Shown here piece after piece: positions 9,067-16,742 of a stretch of 64,000 bases of DNA. The stretch is from an uncultured Alistipes sp. (GTDB lineage Bacteria; Bacteroidota; Bacteroidia; Bacteroidales; Rikenellaceae), in the NCBI RefSeq assembly GCF_963931675.1, contig NZ_OZ007039.1, positions 18,501-82,500 on the forward strand, given 5' to 3'. Each line of letters starts with the position of its first letter. Position 1 is the stretch's first letter. The translations under genes were made by a program, and so were the position numbers. The notes beneath the pieces are model-generated. The model saw nothing but the letters and a program-made list of their open reading frames with translations. It was not told the DNA's origin and ran no database searches.

Positions 9067-10134
9067 ATGAAATATCTTAACATAAAAAAGGCTCTTGCTG
9101 CATGGCAGAATTTGCAGCCACTTTCGGAAAAGGATAGAGAACGACTTAGCCGACGTTTTACAGTGGATTTCAATTACAACAGCAACCACATTGAAGGTAA
9201 CACGTTAACTTATGGACAGACAGAAATTCTGCTGCTTTTCGGCAAAGTGATTGGGGAGGCAGACGTGCGTGACGTACAAGAAATGACCGCAAGTAACGTA
9301 GGCCTGCGAATGATGACGGAAGAAGCTGCGGTGAAGGGAGTGCCATTGACACAGAATTTTATCCGGACATTACATAAAACCATATTACGAGAAGATTATA
9401 CTGTTTATCGTAATTTGCCTGGCGGCATGCAAACAAGTTATGTAATTCATGCCGGCCAGTATAAGACACGACCGAACAGTGTTATTACACGGTATGGGGA
9501 CAGATTCGAATATGCTTCACCCGAGGAGACTCCTGGATTAATGGGAGATCTGGTGGATTGGTATAATGCCGCGGAGAAAGAGGGGAAATTATCTCCAGTA
9601 GAGTTGGCCGCGCTGTTTCACTATCGTTATATACGCATTCATCCATTCGAGGACGGCAACGGTCGTATTGCACGACTGATGGTGAACTACATTCTGACTC
9701 GCCATGACTATCCGATGATTGTAGTACGCAGTCGTAAAAAAAGTGAGTATTTAGACGCTTTACACCAAACTGATATGGAGGTTGGCCCTGTCCCCAGTGA
9801 TGGAGCCCATGCAGACATCAAGGACATCCACCCTTTTTTGAAATATTTCAATGATCTGGTAGCTACGGAAATATATAATGATGTATTGTTTGTAAGCGAG
9901 CAAAATGAAAATGTATGGTGGTATGATGGGGAACGGATTGCCTTCCGAACACCCAATTATACGAAAATTCTGAACGCTATGCGAACACAGCCAACATTAA
10001 CATTGGCAGACATGAAAGAGAAAACAGGTATTAGTGTGACGGCTATACAGAAACTGCTGGATCAGTTGATTTCCAAAAAATATGTGGAGCGTGGCGAGAA
10101 GGAAGGAAGCTGGAGAGTATTTGTAACACAATAA
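9067..10134 (+). CDS. Fic-domain protein (class II, self-inhibited AMPylase type)
   Basis: A 355-residue Fic protein. The active-site motif HPFEDGNGR stands at 192-200, complete with the catalytic His and the Asn-Gly-Arg of the anion hole. The N-terminal Fic_N part contains SNHIEG at 39-44, which fits the inhibitory [S/T]xxxE[G/N] helix. By family knowledge this makes it a class II enzyme held off by its own helix, able to transfer AMP or a related group to a target. A C-terminal winged-helix (about 295-350, LADMKEKTGISVTAIQKLLDQL) may bind DNA. It is AT-richer than the tra genes and has its own promoter, which suggests it is cargo. Confidence 0.9.
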   Translation: MKYLNIKKALAAWQNLQPLSEKDRERLSRRFTVDFNYNSNHIEGNTLTYGQTEILLLFGKVIGEADVRDVQEMTASNVGLRMMTEEAAVKGVPLTQNFIRTLHKTILREDYTVYRNLPGGMQTSYVIHAGQYKTRPNSVITRYGDRFEYASPEETPGLMGDLVDWYNAAEKEGKLSPVELAALFHYRYIRIHPFEDGNGRIARLMVNYILTRHDYPMIVVRSRKKSEYLDALHQTDMEVGPVPSDGAHADIKDIHPFLKYFNDLVATEIYNDVLFVSEQNENVWWYDGERIAFRTPNYTKILNAMRTQPTLTLADMKEKTGISVTAIQKLLDQLISKKYVERGEKEGSWRVFVTQ

Positions 10135-10179
10135 TTCAGAATAAACGTTTTTGCAACGGATTAATTTCTAAAAGTTACT

Positions 10180-11427
10180 TGTAATAGTCAAGACTTGTTC
10201 TGACATTTTCTATACTATCGGGCAAAAAAAGTGTCCGATGCCATCTGCGAAGATACGCAACTATTCTCACTCTCACAACCTGGTGAGCCAATAACCTGCT
10301 CATCAGGTTGTATTTTCCCTGCATCCTGCAATTGATATCTCCTTGCCACCTCCATTCCTTCGAGGAAAGTCTGCATGGGTGTTTTCCCGAAACAGTATTT
10401 CCCGGAGTGCGTCCTTTGCGTGTTATAGGAGTTCATCCAAGTGTCAAGGTCTGCCTGCAGTTGTTCTATCGAGGTGTATATCTTCTTCCTGAAAGCGATG
10501 GCGTAGAATTCGTTCTGGACAGTCCTGTTGAAGCGTTCACAGATGCCGTTTGTCTGCGGGCTCTTGGCCTTGATCTTGGAATGGTCTATGTCCTCGATGG
10601 CCAGATACAGTTCGTATTCATGTGTTTCCCTGTTTCCGCAGTATTCGGTTCCCCTGTCCGTGAGCATCCTCATCAGTTTCAGGTCATGCTGCTCGAAGAA
10701 CGGAACCACCCTGTCATTGAGCATGTCCGCCGCCACGAGCGCGTTCTTCCTGTCGTAAAGTTTGGCGAATCCGATTTTGGAATAGGTGTCGATGACCGTC
10801 TGCTGGTAAATGTGCCCCACGCCTTTGATATACCCTACATAATAGGTGTCCTGCGCCACAAGGAAGCCTGGATAATAAGTCTCTATTTCCCCGTGTGCCT
10901 GTTTCTCCGCCTTGGCTTTTTCCAGCGCGGCCACCTGGTTCTCGTCAAGCACGATGCCTTCCTGCTCCACCTTGGTCGAAAGTGCCTTCAGGCGTTTCTG
11001 GAAGGTCTCCATGTCATGCCTGAGCCAGATGGAGCGCACTCCTCCGGGAGATACGAGTATGCCTTTCTTGCGCAGCTCGTTGGATACGCGTACTTGTCCC
11101 AAAGCCGGGTTGGCTATGGCCATCTGCACTACAGCCTGCTCTATGCGCTCCTCCACGCGGTTCTTTATCACCGGCTTTTTACGGGAAATCTCCTGCAGGG
11201 CCAGTTCTCCGCCCTGCTCGTACAGTTCCTTGAAACGATAAAAACTGTCACGGCTGTATCCCATAATCTTGCAGGCTCGTGACACGTTTCCCAACTGTTG
11301 GGACAGCTCAAGCAGTCCCAGTTTGTTCTTGATGACTTTTTCTGATGTGGTCATAACTTAATCTGCTTTTATGTTACAAATCTACTCTTTTTATGCGTAA
11401 CTGTCAGATTAAGTCTTGACTAATTCA
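10180..11427 (-). mobile_element. IS481-family insertion sequence
   Basis: The 26-base terminal repeats TG[T/A]A[A/T]TAGTCAAGACTT..TCTGACA occur at 10180-10205 and, inverted, 11402-11427. A 7-base target duplication, AGTTACT, flanks the element at 10173-10179 and 11428-11434. The element is therefore complete, 1248 bases long, and entered its present site by simple transposition. Confidence 0.88.
10215..11354 (-). CDS. IS481-family transposase
   Basis: A 379-residue DDE transposase. An N-terminal helix-turn-helix ([26 protein letters not shown]) and a second HTH region (about 60-115) precede the rve core. The core residues are Asp in VAQDTYYVG, Asp in [11 protein letters not shown] and Glu in [14 protein letters not shown]. 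The frame is intact and the gene fills most of the element, so this copy is probably functional. Confidence 0.92.
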   Translation of the reverse strand: MTTSEKVIKNKLGLLELSQQLGNVSRACKIMGYSRDSFYRFKELYEQGGELALQEISRKKPVIKNRVEERIEQAVVQMAIANPALGQVRVSNELRKKGILVSPGGVRSIWLRHDMETFQKRLKALSTKVEQEGIVLDENQVAALEKAKAEKQAHGEIETYYPGFLVAQDTYYVGYIKGVGHIYQQTVIDTYSKIGFAKLYDRKNALVAADMLNDRVVPFFEQHDLKLMRMLTDRGTEYCGNRETHEYELYLAIEDIDHSKIKAKSPQTNGICERFNRTVQNEFYAIAFRKKIYTSIEQLQADLDTWMNSYNTQRTHSGKYCFGKTPMQTFLEGMEVARRYQLQDAGKIQPDEQVIGSPGCESENSCVSSQMASDTFFAR

Positions 11428-11437
11428 AGTTACTAGT

Positions 11438-11497
11438 CTACAAATCTAAAAAATCTGTAGACTTTTTTATTTATCCCCCAGACACACTTTTGGAACA
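11438..11497. repeat. Remnant of an IS256-type right end
   Basis: These 60 bases match 22550-22610, the right end of the IS256-family element, with only one substitution and one indel visible. They include the terminal repeat CAGACACAC..TTGGAACA. No transposase is attached: the IS481 element begins on one side and the IS5-type element on the other. It is the stump of a lost copy. Confidence 0.75.
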
Positions 11498-11498
11498 A

Positions 11499-12451
11499 TG
11501 AAGTGATTTAAACTTTTTGTTTTCGTGAAATTTTCTTTAGTAACAAGACCGCGAATGCCAGGTAATTCCAAGATGTCCAGTTGGCAACAGTTGTATCAAA
11601 CCGGTTCAATAGAGTCCTGAAACTGTCCATCCAAGCGTTGGTCCGTTCGATGGAATACCTTTCAGCATACAGTTCATCATCAACAAAGATGTCATCGGCA
11701 TTTTCTCTCCGTTTATTGATGCAGATGTTTGCGATGATCTCTTTTTCACACAGGAAACCACGTAAGGCATCGCAATCGAATCCGGCATCGGCATTGAGGA
11801 AAAGGCCGTCAACCCGAATATGGGATTTCTCAAGGTCGTTGAACATGTCACCAATGACCTTTTCTATGTCATGTACGTCATGGTGTTCGCCGGATTTCGG
11901 AGAAGACATGGCAATCGGAAGTCCTTGCCTGTCTGTTAGGTAGAGTGCGTTGGTCGTCTTCCGTTTCTTCCGCCCTTGCTATCCGACTTCTTCACCGCCA
12001 CGGAGTGCAGCCGTGTGGCTCCCGTCCAAATCCACGCCGGACATGTCCAACTCATTGCGGTGTTTGTCAAGCAACCTGACCCACATGGATTTCCACTCGC
12101 CCGACTTGCTCCATTTGTTGTAATGATGATATACGGCACCATGGCTCAGTACCTTGCCGCTAAACAGCGCTTCCACAGGAAGGAATGCCCATTGACAACC
12201 GGTCTTCAACTTGTACAAGATGGCGTTTACAACCTCTATTAGGCAACTTTGAGTGACATAACCACGTTTTGCCTTCGAAAGATGAGGCAATATCTCATTT
12301 TTTATCGTATCTTTGTCGAGCTCAGTGTACATAGGACTTTCACTATATATGAGTTTGGGCACCCATAATATAAGGAATAATTCTATTTGTATGCTGTGCT
12401 TTAACATTTTGATGCAATTTTAAGAGAATGAAATAAGTTTAAATCACTTCA
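11499..12451 (-). mobile_element. IS5-family insertion sequence (transposase broken)
   Basis: Inverted repeats TGAAGTGATTTAAACTT at 11499-11515 and 12435-12451 bound a 953-base element. The transposase inside has one in-frame stop. No matching target duplication is visible: the left flank is the IS256 stump and the right flank differs, which suggests a later rearrangement or a mosaic insertion site. Confidence 0.8.
11508..12332 (-). pseudogene. IS5-family transposase with in-frame amber codon
   Basis: Two parts, 12332-11982 and 11978-11508, lie in the same frame and are separated only by TAG at 11981-11979. The first part ends ...LRGGEEVG and the second continues QGRKKRKTTNALYL, which is the usual unbroken motif around the catalytic region (often VGYQGRKKRK in relatives). 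A single base change from a Tyr codon therefore probably created the stop. DDE-type residues appear in VDLDGSHT and NADAGFD. The ATG at 12332 (MYTELDKD) fits the family start better than the one at 12407. Without readthrough the element cannot move by itself. Confidence 0.8.
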
Positions 12452-12497
12452 ATATCATCAAAATACTCCTCACACATAATTTTCATAGCGTGATTTA

Positions 12498-13106
12498 TTA
12501 TCTGGTTCGACAATAAGTCATGGTTCCATAAGGTTTCCGGCGCTGGATCTCGATCAGCAGGCCCCGTTGGACCAGCGAGGCGTAGGTCTCCCGGACGATG
12601 TGCACGCACGGCGAATCGAACGAACAGCCCAGCGGTGCGCGAACAGTGTGTACCATCAGTTGCCGCACTAGTTCCTCGAGAACCTCGTCCCGAAGGTGGT
12701 ATTTCGAAGGATCCGAGGTACGGAAGGCTTCAAGAAAAAGTTGCTCGGAATAGTGTTGCCGGTAGTAGGCCAACTCCTCCTCAACGGTAAAGTCATAGAG
12801 TCGGTCGTAACGGTCCGTCGTCTGATATTGAAACGAGGTTCCTTGTCGCAGGACTCTTTCAACAAGGGCAATATGAGGCTCCTCGACCGGACCGGAGAGC
12901 TCCATTGGGTGGCAGTAGAGGCAAGTCGTTCCCAACTGGAAGGAGGGACAACCCGGCGGATTCTCCAAAATCATAAAACCTGCACGAGAGAAGAGCGCGC
13001 AGATCTCCGTGTAGAACCGGTTGTGCTGTTCGTGCGGCATACGGCCGTCATTATAGCCCGCTTCGATGCGGAAGTAGACATCATAGATTGGATGGATGGT
13101 TTTCAT
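12498..13106 (-). CDS. Conserved element protein of unknown function
   Basis: A 202-residue protein I do not recognise. It is soluble, with no signal or membrane segment, and mixes acidic and aromatic residues. GCSFDSPCVHIVRETYASLVQRGLL near the C-terminus could be a small winged-helix. Four Cys lie in CPSFQLGTTCLYC and in GCSF, too scattered to call a zinc site. It lies 64 bases after an ArdC-like gene on the same strand and is probably part of that operon. A role in element maintenance or regulation is only suggested by its neighbours. Confidence 0.6.
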   Translation of the reverse strand: MKTIHPIYDVYFRIEAGYNDGRMPHEQHNRFYTEICALFSRAGFMILENPPGCPSFQLGTTCLYCHPMELSGPVEEPHIALVERVLRQGTSFQYQTTDRYDRLYDFTVEEELAYYRQHYSEQLFLEAFRTSDPSKYHLRDEVLEELVRQLMVHTVRAPLGCSFDSPCVHIVRETYASLVQRGLLIEIQRRKPYGTMTYCRTR

Positions 13107-13170
13107 GACTTGAAAAAGTTAAGCCGCAGCCCGAAGACTGCGGCATGGTTCAACAAATGACAACAAGAAT

Positions 13171-14163
13171 TTATGCAGCCGGAACTTCGGTCTCCTCGTC
13201 CGCGATCTCGTCAGATCCGGGTTCCAGATGGTCGAAGATCATCCGGGCGGCCCGGTTGACATCGACCAGAATATCGAACAGGTAGGCAGGCTCCCGGCGC
13301 AATTGCGTAAGCCACTCTTTGAGATAGGCGGCATTCTCCTCGCGGGGCGTCGTGGCAAAGCCTGCCATGGCACCGCACAACGCCGAGGTCAGCTCCGCAA
13401 CCAACTCTTCGCGGGCATACTCTTCGTCGCCAAAGCTGCTCCCCATCGTGCGGTTCAGACGCTCGGCATGGCCCGTGCTGTGGGCGATCTCGTGCAGCAG
13501 CGTCCCGTAGAAGGCTTCTCCCTTCGGGAACTGCTCCTTGAGCGGACAAACGACCCGATCGTGCAAACGTGTGTAGTAGGCACGGTCGCCGTAACGAAGT
13601 TCAATCGGGCAGAGCCACGATTGTTGCTCAATCATCCGGTCAATCGGCTCGCAGACCATGCCGTCGGAGTAATCCTTCCGTTCGGCGCGGACCGTCAGCG
13701 CCGCATAGCGTTCCGGTTGCTTCTCTTGCATATCCGTTTGGTCGAGGTTGAAGACCGAATAGTAGCGTATGATGGGAATGACCTCGTACTGTTTGCGGGC
13801 CTCCTTCGGAAGCTGGCGATACTCCTCGAGGTCGATCTTGCGGCGGGTCTCCTTGTGGCGGATGCAGATCTTCCAGAAGTAGACCGGGAACGACAGGGAG
13901 CCCTTGAGGATATTCAGCCCCTCCTCCTTGGCCTGCCGGAAGGTCATAAAGATCGGCGTTTGGTAGCCCGCTATCCCCGAGAGAAAGAGCAGCATCAGGA
14001 TGTTCCCGGCCCGGTAGGGCGTGCCGCGCAGGTTGCGGGGAAGACCGTGTGCGAGGTCCGTGATCCACGGTTTCTGCCAGTCGGTTTCGAGGTGTTCGAT
14101 ACGCTGGATCATCAGCTCCGTCAGTCGGGGTGCTATGGCATCTATCAGATTCTGGTTTTTCAT
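13171..14163 (-). CDS. ArdC-like antirestriction/zincin metallopeptidase-like protein
   Basis: A 330-residue protein. The N-terminal half matches the ArdC/DUF1738 ssDNA-binding region (WQKPW, GTPYRAGNILML, GYQTPIFMTFRQAKEEGLNILKGS). The C-terminal half is a zincin with HEIAH at 224-228, followed by STGHAERLNR, and a downstream Glu in REELVAELTSAL as probable third zinc ligand. ArdC-type proteins of conjugative elements protect incoming DNA from restriction. The start at 14163 (MKNQNLIDAI) was preferred to the one at 14208, which would add 15 residues without family likeness. It follows the parB-like gene by about 75 bases. Confidence 0.82.
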   Translation of the reverse strand: MKNQNLIDAIAPRLTELMIQRIEHLETDWQKPWITDLAHGLPRNLRGTPYRAGNILMLLFLSGIAGYQTPIFMTFRQAKEEGLNILKGSLSFPVYFWKICIRHKETRRKIDLEEYRQLPKEARKQYEVIPIIRYYSVFNLDQTDMQEKQPERYAALTVRAERKDYSDGMVCEPIDRMIEQQSWLCPIELRYGDRAYYTRLHDRVVCPLKEQFPKGEAFYGTLLHEIAHSTGHAERLNRTMGSSFGDEEYAREELVAELTSALCGAMAGFATTPREENAAYLKEWLTQLRREPAYLFDILVDVNRAARMIFDHLEPGSDEIADEETEVPAA

Positions 14164-14239
14164 GGCTGGATGGGATTGGAAACAGGTTGGAAATGAAAGA
14201 CGGAGCAATCGTTTGATTGCTCCGTCGGTTTTACTTGGA

Positions 14240-16237
14240 TTAAGCAGCCTGGGATTCTGCTGTCTCGTTCGGGCCGAACTCCGGATCGGCCGGGATAATC
14301 AGCGGCTCGGTCGGCGAGGTCGGAATCTCCGTGTCCGGTATTGGTTCCGGCTCCTCGGGAAGTTCCTCGGGAGTTGCCCCTGTGCTCGATTCCCGGGATT
14401 CGGCAAGGGCCCGGGCCTCTTCCTGCGCCTTCAGGTCGTCGATTTGCTCCTGCAGCTTCGTCCGGCGTCTTTCGTAGGTTGCCAGGTACTTCTCCTGCAG
14501 AGTCCGGCTTTGAGCCTCGAAATTCAGATCGGCGAACCGGCACATCAGGCGCGTATCCACCTCCTCGTCCGTACAATTGTAATCCCGGGCCGTCGTGCGG
14601 AAGAAGTCGAGCAGGAAGATGCGGATCATTGCCGCCCGCTGTTCGGGTGTCAGTTGTCCGGCGGCCGCGAAACGCTCCTCCTCGGTAACGCGCCACTGAT
14701 TTTGAGGCTCGATGCCGCACTGCCGAAGTCGGTCGTCCGCCATGTGTCGGATCACGGCGTAGTAGAACATCTGGTGCTCCTCTTCGGTCAGCGGGTTGCC
14801 CGAGACCTTCGATTCGCGGAACAGCGTCTTCATGTCGGCGGTGATATGCTCGTAGCAAAGCTGCCGGTTTCGGTGGTCCTGCCGCAGCAGACTCTCCATC
14901 GGAGAGGCGGGGACCATCGTGACGTAAACCGTCCGTTCCCCTGCGGCATCCTCGACCGCGACCTCCCGCTCCTCCTCCGGGACATCCTCATAACGAATCT
15001 CCACATCAAACATGCCGATGACGGCATATTTGCGGACTCGTCCTTCCGTAACGTCGAATTCGAGTTGCCGGGTCTGCTCCGTAAACCGGGCCAACGCTGC
15101 TTCGTAGCGCTTCACGGCTTCCGCATAGTTTTCTTCCGACGAGTAGCACTCCGCCTGGGGAGCTTCGGGCATCTCGGGAGCCGTATCGTAGTAATCGAGG
15201 TAGTAATCCAACTCTTCGATCCGGTATCCCTCCTCTTCAAGATGCTCGATTACCGAATCGGGGGTATCCCCCACCGTGGCAAGGACCGTCCGCGGATCTG
15301 CCTTCAACAGTTGCAGGGCCTTCTGCACGAGGTATTCATCATTCTTGCGCATCATGCAACTCCGGTTCTGGCAGCCCGCGCAGCCCTCCGCACATTCATC
15401 CTTGAAGAGGATCTGGTTGGCCGTATTGTGGTGGCAGGTGTGGCATTCTGCCTTGTCGAAGCGGTAGGTGTCCAGGCGGGTCATGTAGCGGTCGTAGAGC
15501 CGCCGGGCAATCTCCTTGATCCGGGCATTCTTCCACGACAGGCGGCAGCCGTCCGAGAAATGCTCTTCGTAGACCTCCTGCTGAACCTCCGCATCGTATT
15601 TCGCAATCTCGGTGGCGACGCCAACCGAAATCTCCTCCCGGTCGAGCTGCTCGGCGAGGGCGTCGATCAGATCACAGAGTTTCAGTCGGGAGCGGATGTA
15701 GGCCTCGGATTTCCCGAACTTCCCGACCAGGCTCTCGATCGTATGACGGCCCGATTCCAGCGCCCGTTTGTAGGCCGCAGCCTCCTCGCGGGGTGTAACA
15801 TCCTCGCGCTGAAGGTTCTCCGTAATGGCAGCATCCTCGGCTTCGGCATCCGACAACTCCCTAACAAGGGCCGGAATGAATTTCAGCCCCGCCATCGCTG
15901 CTGCCCAATAGCGTCGTTCGCCGTAGACAATTTCGAAACCTTCATCTTTGGGCCGGACGCAGATCGGTTGCAAAACCCCGACCTGGCGGATGCTGTCGGC
16001 GAGCTCTTGCAAGGTCTCCGAGCGGAAATCCTTGCGGGGATTGTAGGTGCTGCTGACAATCTTGTTCAAATCCAGTAACTGGACGGCCGGAGCGGATTGC
16101 TGTTCCGCGGTCCCGGAATTGGAGGCAGCCTGCGGCAATTCCTGCACGTCGGGATTCGGATTCAAAGTGGCGGCTTTCAATACTTTGACCCGGCTCTTCT
16201 TCGTTTTTGGTTCTTCCTTTGGAAGTCTGCATAACAT
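14240..16237 (-). CDS. Long ParB/Spo0J-family protein with Cys-rich insert
   Basis: A 665-residue protein. The N-terminal ParB nuclease-like domain carries STYNPRKDF, GVLQPICVRP and the phosphate-binding YGERRYWAAA. An HTH middle follows (TIESLVGKFGKSEAYIRSRL). It then has six Cys in about 30 residues (motif fragments CHTC, ECAEGCAGC, NRSC), probably a metal site, then a long acidic helical region and a Glu/Pro-rich tail. Ordinary chromosomal ParB is about 300 residues, so this is the enlarged form carried by Bacteroidota mobile elements. No ParA gene is nearby. The start at 16237 is a choice between two in-frame ATGs (the other is 16276). Confidence 0.8.
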   Translation of the reverse strand: MLCRLPKEEPKTKKSRVKVLKAATLNPNPDVQELPQAASNSGTAEQQSAPAVQLLDLNKIVSSTYNPRKDFRSETLQELADSIRQVGVLQPICVRPKDEGFEIVYGERRYWAAAMAGLKFIPALVRELSDAEAEDAAITENLQREDVTPREEAAAYKRALESGRHTIESLVGKFGKSEAYIRSRLKLCDLIDALAEQLDREEISVGVATEIAKYDAEVQQEVYEEHFSDGCRLSWKNARIKEIARRLYDRYMTRLDTYRFDKAECHTCHHNTANQILFKDECAEGCAGCQNRSCMMRKNDEYLVQKALQLLKADPRTVLATVGDTPDSVIEHLEEEGYRIEELDYYLDYYDTAPEMPEAPQAECYSSEENYAEAVKRYEAALARFTEQTRQLEFDVTEGRVRKYAVIGMFDVEIRYEDVPEEEREVAVEDAAGERTVYVTMVPASPMESLLRQDHRNRQLCYEHITADMKTLFRESKVSGNPLTEEEHQMFYYAVIRHMADDRLRQCGIEPQNQWRVTEEERFAAAGQLTPEQRAAMIRIFLLDFFRTTARDYNCTDEEVDTRLMCRFADLNFEAQSRTLQEKYLATYERRRTKLQEQIDDLKAQEEARALAESRESSTGATPEELPEEPEPIPDTEIPTSPTEPLIIPADPEFGPNETAESQAA

Positions 16238-16324
16238 CAAACAGTTTTTACCGTGTGTCTCACGTTTTAGGACCATACAATCTCAGAAGACTGCATAGTC
16301 AATGAATAATTATGTTATGAGGAC

Positions 16325-16494
16325 TTATTCCCGACGCGGTCGGTTGCCTCGGGAAGAGACACAGTCATGCGGCGACGTCGGAGCGGCGAAAAATACCGCA
16401 GCCTCGGCGAGGATGATTTTTCGTCCGAGGACGGCGAGCCGCCCACGGCCTTCCGCATGACTATCTTCCCCGACGGCAACCGGGAAGAAAATAA
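16325..16494. repeat. Long imperfect inverted repeat upstream of the KAP gene
   Basis: Arms of about 45 bases at 16325-16372 and 16453-16494 share TTATT, CGGTTGCC, TCGG, GAAGA and AGTCATGCGG in inverted order. The GC-rich 80-base centre can also pair partly with itself. It lies in the roughly 500-base gap between the parB-like gene and the AT-rich KAP gene. It could be a structured RNA, a protein-binding site or a transfer/recombination site. The sequence alone does not decide. Confidence 0.6.
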
Positions 16495-16587
16495 CCCACC
16501 TATGACATTTTATTTTGAGCTGGAACCATTTCCCCTATTAAAATAATTTATTATACATAATACGATAAAGTTTTAATGCATGTTTGC

Positions 16588-16595
16588 TACATTTG
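16588..16595 (+). promoter_or_regulatory. Promoter -7 box for the KAP NTPase gene
   Basis: TACATTTG fits TAnnTTTG and lies about 150 bases before the ATG at 16743. The AT-rich leader between them shows no open frame or clear hairpin. Confidence 0.5.
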
Positions 16596-16742
16596 TATAG
16601 AAAATTCCGCCTCCGTGAGCCCTTAATTAGTAAACATAACAAATAAAATGTAAAATACCCGACATCTTAATCTGATTATTAGCCATTTTAAATAATAAAG
16701 ATGTCTAAAATTTAAGACTAAACTTACTTAAATGACAATACC

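Noticed and set aside
14021..16078. Plus-strand frame of 685 codons opposite the ParB-like gene
   Set aside because: Antisense to a gene with clear ParB motifs; composition is that of a shadow frame.
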